NCBI GenBank assembly: GCA_028564705.1
Contig: JAPXFQ010001662.1
Location: 2,726,001 to 2,790,000 of the forward strand
Direction: 5' to 3'
DNA length: 64,000 nucleotides
Source: Apricaphanius iberus
Lineage: Eukaryota > Chordata > Actinopteri > Cyprinodontiformes > Aphaniidae
The notes below the pieces were generated by a model. It did no database searches. It was not told the origin of the DNA and saw nothing but the letters and a program-made list of their open reading frames with translations. Positions within the stretch are counted from its first letter, which is position 1; each line of letters opens with the position of its first letter. The position numbers and the translations under genes were made by a program. Shown here in pieces: positions 61,952-64,000 of this stretch.

Positions 61952-63960
61952 AAAAAGTTAGGAAAAAGTGTAAAGTACCTTGAAGTAAATGTATTTTACG
62001 AATTGACACTAATCATTGAGCTCGTTTTTTTCCTGTCTGCATGTCATGTGAAATATTCGGCTATTTCTGAATCTTGAAACTTCCTGGAACAACTAAAACA
62101 CCTTCATTGGATAGTGCACAATAACATATGTGCAAATCAAATGATGGTCCAAGACAGCTCGACGTGATGGTGTGTTCACTAAATCCATAGCAGTGCAGTT
62201 TGTGGTGCTCTTGATTATTAGAGAAAAGTAACTACCTAGAGTTAACTGCTATGTAGGGCTGGATACTACTGGGCATTTTTCAATACTACTACTTTAACGA
62301 TACCTGGTTTTCAATACCAGTACCTTAACAATACTTCTTTTGATACTATTATTAAATAACATTCTAGGAGAGAAGAAAGCACTGATTTATATATATTGGG
62401 GCCGGGACTCGAATCTGAATACATAAGTTCAAGTTATCAGAAAAAAATAAAAACATTCTGTCAGAACACCGATAAGAGAATCATGGAGAAAGCGGAAATG
62501 TATCTCAGATAGAAATGCATAAATTAACACGGTGATGACCAGGAAGCTGCAGCGCACCACCGTCCCTCCCTCCATGCAGCGCTGTGGAGGATTAAATCCC
62601 TCTCCTGGAATGAGTTCTGAGATTCTCTGGAGGATCGAGTCCAGAGGAAATTTAAGCTTGTGAAATCGTGTCACATCACCAGTGAGAGAGGTCCTGAATT
62701 AACAGAGGCTTCCTGGAGTTTCCTCTGTAATGCACAGTGCAGCCGTGTGCCCCAGGTAACACATGAGCGCACGCACTGGACAGATTAAAATAGACCGTTC
62801 TGTCACCAAAACATTCATGACAGGAAGAGATAGTGGCAGCATAAGTTTTAATTGTAGTGAAAGCTAAATTTCTGTCCATCAGCGGCTGGAGGAATGACAG
62901 AACGCAGCTTAGGGGGGCATGAAACGGGATCTGCGCCTTTCTCTTCGCACCAGCGCTGGAAGGCTGTGTGCATAAATAGGCGCGATTAAAATGCGTTTAA
63001 AAATTTGACGCGTTATTTTTGTTTAATTAATTAATCTTAACGCGTCAAAGTTATATAAATATATATATATTTTTTTTTATACTGATTTACTTTTAGTGCA
63101 AACAGTAAAGACATGAAGCTAAAATTTGTATAAGAATAAAAAGAGCCTATGTCAATAATAAGCCTACTAAACTACATTTTCTAATGCTAGGTAAACAAAA
63201 GGCAGGGAAGTTTATTTTATGGCACATTTATGCTTTTACAAGCCGTTTATCCTCAGTCACCAGCAGTGTTTTTGTTGCTGATGCAATGAAAGAACAGACT
63301 CGGGTCTGATGTTTTTTTGCAGTCAAAAACGGTACATACAAGATGATCCCATGCAACTGGATTTTTTCTCTCACGATATTTTCATCTATGAACTTTGGGT
63401 TTGCCGCCGAGGTGTTGCTGAAAAGGTAGAGTGCGTGAGCTTGTCCTCTCCATGCGTCACATGACTGGGGCCCAGTCACATGATGCAAAGAAGCGGAGGG
63501 AATGGAGCGGCATATTAAAAAGGACATTTTATTGGAAAGGTGGCTGAATTTAGAGCCACCTCCAGCCCAACCCCTTTTAACCAAATTTAAGTCTTTGATT
63601 TGTGCAAAATCTAATTAGTGACTTTGTAGACACAAAAATGCAGCACAGCAGTCTAGGAAACAAAACTTCACCTTTGGAAATAAAATGTGACTAAAATAGA
63701 GGGGGCAGAGATTTGGAATTTTATTTATATTAGTAGACGGACCAAAAAAAACGAAAGCCACAGTAAAGACATAGTAAGGTCTTACACTCTCGTCCTCTGC
63801 TTGGTCCGCGGCCCTTCCGTGGAGCGCCTCCTCGACGACGTGCAGCATCTTTCTCTCCAATTTTCTCCCTGTTCTCTTTTCCTTCCTCACCGGTTTCTGC
63901 CTGGCTGATTTCCTTCTGCCCTGACACGCCTTTCTTCTTTCCCACCATTTCCCAGGAGTC
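31919..63960 (-). CDS. ubap2l: Ubiquitin-associated protein 2-like (25 coding exons, 1093 codons; N-terminus outside window)
   Basis: UBAP2L is a cytoplasmic RNA-binding protein that nucleates stress granules. Minus-strand exons: 63960..63786, 60486..60385, 60301..60256, 57786..57680, 57600..57559, 57466..57414, 54913..54828, 54575..54395, 54203..54005, 53859..53519, 51546..51374, 51034..50914, 50115..50076, 49500..49311, 49231..49165, 48946..48622, 47244..47156, 47035..46982, 46898..46817, 43574..43357, 41715..41610, 40605..40480, 33415..33348, 33263..33069 and 32014..31919 (TAG). All are GT-AG, and the phases close over 3282 bp. Landmarks in order: [16 protein letters not shown]-rich segments, [123 protein letters not shown] and the end [11 protein letters not shown]. 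The missing upstream part should hold the UBA domain. The paralogue UBAP2 ends differently, as I recall in SPYWTN. Confidence 0.97.
32715..32741. repeat. (AC)n microsatellite in a ubap2l intron
   Basis: Thirteen uninterrupted AC units in the intron between the last two coding exons. Confidence 0.85.
35862..38850 (-). mobile_element. Rex1/L2-group LINE with degraded endonuclease and reverse transcriptase, sense-oriented in ubap2l
   Basis: Minus-strand frames in order: endonuclease (38835..38392) with [27 protein letters not shown] and [12 protein letters not shown]; 38376..38158 with HTLDLVIT and [10 protein letters not shown]; then reverse transcriptase 37744..36479 with [33 protein letters not shown] and [12 protein letters not shown]. 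At least four frame breaks show it is dead. The 3' end carries a GC-rich block (36080-36260), an (AC)n run and the tail ATTTATAAAG seen in reverse at 35880. It fills much of the 7-kb intron between exons 40605..40480 and 33415..33348. Confidence 0.85.
36009..36046. repeat. (AC)n microsatellite in the LINE 3' region
   Basis: Nineteen AC units next to the GC-rich 3' block of the LINE. Confidence 0.85.
39053..39094. repeat. Perfect 19-bp inverted repeat with 4-nt loop
   Basis: The left arm ACAAGGACCAGCTGCACAT (39053-39071) and the right arm ATGTGCAGCTGGTCCTTGT (39076-39094) are exact reverse complements around CAGG. It lies just 5' of the LINE (on the minus strand) in the same ubap2l intron. 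Confidence 0.9.
40480..40605 (-). CDS. ubap2l: ubap2l exon encoding a UBAP2-like GYEDVGQ...GGYG segment
   Basis: This 126-bp exon encodes [20 protein letters not shown], then an Ala-rich stretch and [12 protein letters not shown]. It begins and ends in phase 1, so it can be skipped without a frameshift. It starts after TTGCAG and ends at G/GTGAGT. From memory, the canonical human UBAP2L product goes from GYNTG straight to VSVTSSNTG, whereas UBAP2 has a GYDDL...GDYSKGGYG segment here. It is probably an ancestral cassette exon kept in this fish. Confidence 0.85.
41862..42140 (+). mobile_element. Tc1/mariner remnant of Sleeping Beauty/TdR type
   Basis: ATTGAAGTCAGAAGTTTACA closely resembles the terminal repeat of salmonid-type Tc1 transposons. 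About 130 bp further on, ATCAGGAGGAGAATCATGGA encodes IRRRIMEL followed by [10 protein letters not shown], like the first helix-turn-helix of the transposase, with decay afterwards. It ends near an AT dinucleotide run at 42147-42164. It lies in the ubap2l intron upstream of exon 41715..41610. Confidence 0.65.
44369..44706 (+). mobile_element. Full-length tRNA-derived SINE
   Basis: The head has pol III-type A box TGGCTCAGGAGTTGG and B-box-like AGTTCAAGCCC, as in a tRNA. A central conserved body follows (CTTGGGCAAGACACTTCACC), and the tail is AGCGCTATACAAATGCAGGC CATTTACC. It is a longer version of the copy at 15519-15686. Confidence 0.82.
44790..45060. mobile_element. hAT-type terminal fragment nested in the Harbinger-like element
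   Basis: Starts TAGGGCTGGGCGATAAGGCC followed by an A/T-rich stretch with ATATCAGATTTTT, a typical hAT terminus. The right end is not identifiable, so the end coordinate is approximate. Confidence 0.45.
45631..46104. mobile_element. Kolobok-like MITE (474 bp) flanked by TTAA
   Basis: TTAA occurs immediately outside both ends (45627-45630 and 46105-46108). The left end AGGACCTATATCATGCAAAA and the right end, reverse-complemented, AGGGTCCATTTCATGCTATT form inverted repeats that start with AGG. A TTAA duplication with AGG-type ends suggests Kolobok; piggyBac also uses TTAA but usually starts CCC. No transposase is encoded. Confidence 0.75.
47578..48109. mobile_element. hAT MITE (532 bp) with long inverted ends
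   Basis: The left end TAGAGGCCGACCGATATGTT and the right end, reverse-complemented, TAGAGGCCGACTGATATATT match over 20 bp with two mismatches. Flanking octamers AGGCCGAC (47570-47577) and ACGCAGAC (48110-48117) agree at 6 of 8. It lies in the ubap2l intron between exons 48946..48622 and 47244..47156. Confidence 0.82.
52046..52160 (-). mobile_element. Rex3 LINE 3' end fragment
   Basis: CCATCCATCCATCTTCTTCC then GCTTATCCGAGGTCGGGTTA and AGTAGCTTAAGCAGAGAGAC are the reverse complement of the Rex3 3' end that ends the copy at 11087. It is truncated after about 110 bp and lies in the ubap2l intron between exons 53859..53519 and 51546..51374. Confidence 0.78.
52270..53160. repeat. Decayed hAT-like repeat region
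   Basis: Clusters of TATCGATAT-like, ATATATTGCAATATTTTATG and GGTATCGCAATATATCTTAT motifs recur near 52290-52370, 52560-52600 and 53100-53140. They resemble remnants of a hAT family whose ends contain TATCG repeats. Boundaries are unclear. Confidence 0.35.
55085..55500. repeat. Degenerate polypurine tract in a ubap2l intron
   Basis: About 415 bp dominated by A and G on the plus strand, with AAGGAAGG, AGGAAGAAGG and AAGAAAGG units. On the ubap2l transcript it is a long pyrimidine-rich stretch. It resembles the tract at 29985-30345. Confidence 0.7.
55608..56640. repeat. Probable interspersed element with AT-rich TTTTAGTT / GTTAACGATAATAACG ends
   Basis: The left side has TTTTAGTTTTAATTAGTTAT and the right side GTTAACGATAATAACGTTGG, both recurrent pieces of a dispersed vertebrate repeat. 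A minus-strand frame at 56600..56283 (105 codons) lies inside, with no family I recognise. Confidence 0.35.
57414..63960 (-). CDS. ubap2l: ubap2l exons encoding the RGG/arginine-rich region and the EEWGTEDW segment
   Basis: These are the first six exons in the window. The Arg/Gly segment is split over three: [18 protein letters not shown] (63960..63786), [15 protein letters not shown] (60486..60385) and [16 protein letters not shown] (60301..60256, only 46 bp). In human UBAP2L this region is a PRMT1 methylation site. The 42-bp exon 57600..57559 encodes [13 protein letters not shown] and adds exactly 14 codons without changing phase, so it could be a cassette exon. The two large introns (60487..63785 and 57787..60255) hold decayed repeats but no recognised gene. 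Confidence 0.93.
58025..58170. repeat. Dispersed teleost repeat (LINE 3'-end-like)
   Basis: AGAATAATCCTTTAATCGTC and CCACATAGGGAAATTTGGTT followed by AACAGCAGCA are typical of a dispersed teleost LINE 3' end in reverse. It lies in the intron between ubap2l exons 60301..60256 and 57786..57680. Confidence 0.45.
61921..61949. repeat. (TA)n microsatellite
   Basis: Simple TA repeat in the intron between the first two ubap2l exons of the window. Confidence 0.85.
62254..63060. repeat. Decayed hAT-like fragments in a ubap2l intron
   Basis: TAGGGCTGGATACTACTGGG with CAATACCAGTACCTTAACAA near 62254-62340, and GCGATTAAAATGCG then ATCTTAACGCGTCAAAG near 62980-63050, resemble two hAT-type termini. They could bound one element, but the ends do not form a clean inverted repeat. 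Confidence 0.35.
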
Positions 63961-64000
63961 CTGACGGAACGAAAACAGTCTTAAAATTTTTCTCCAGCCT

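Noticed and set aside
1..64000. Bacterial-type systems (CRISPR arrays, operons, prophage, toxin-antitoxin)
   Set aside because: The split genes, repeat content and absence of tandem spaced repeats show vertebrate chromosomal DNA. Simple repeats here are microsatellites.

Overview
The window is chromosomal DNA from a bony fish, most likely a teleost. The genes are split by GT-AG introns. The introns and spacers are AT-rich and full of teleost-type repeats: Rex3 and Rex1-like LINEs, tRNA-derived SINEs, Tc1-like remnants, and hAT, Harbinger-like and Kolobok-like non-autonomous transposons. There are no bacterial operons, CRISPR arrays, phage genes or plasmid features. I did not find a new biological system. 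The value lies in four gene models resolved to splice sites and in a set of transposon insertions whose target-site duplications can be read directly.

Layout. (1) 1-5581, plus strand: the last four coding exons of a C2H2 zinc-finger gene of the ZNF687/ZNF592 family, with its 3' UTR to about 6665. (2) 9374-18627, minus strand: a complete six-exon aquaglyceroporin gene, aqp10 (299 aa). (3) 21070-26377, minus strand: a complete seven-exon hax1 gene (303 aa). (4) 31919-63960, minus strand: 25 coding exons of ubap2l (1093 codons plus stop). Its first exons, which should encode the UBA domain, lie beyond the right edge. Every intron phase in these models closes, and none needs a frameshift.

UBAP2L, HAX1 and AQP10 lie head to tail on one strand in this order. 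To my knowledge human 1q21.3 has the same order, so the block is probably ancestral. The zinc-finger gene is convergent with aqp10; as I recall this is not AQP10's human neighbour, so the block edge is a likely lineage-specific junction.

The genes do not form a pathway. UBAP2L is an RNA-binding stress-granule protein, HAX1 a mitochondrial anti-apoptotic factor, AQP10 a water/glycerol channel, and ZNF687 a nuclear transcription cofactor. The points most worth checking are an aqp10 3' splice site built directly on a (TG)n microsatellite, an NPA-to-NPV change in the first pore motif of Aqp10, a Harbinger-like transposon ending 44 bp from a ubap2l acceptor, a nested transposon pair in aqp10 intron 2 whose order of insertion can be read from the duplications, and a 21-nt poly-C run in the ubap2l 3' UTR.
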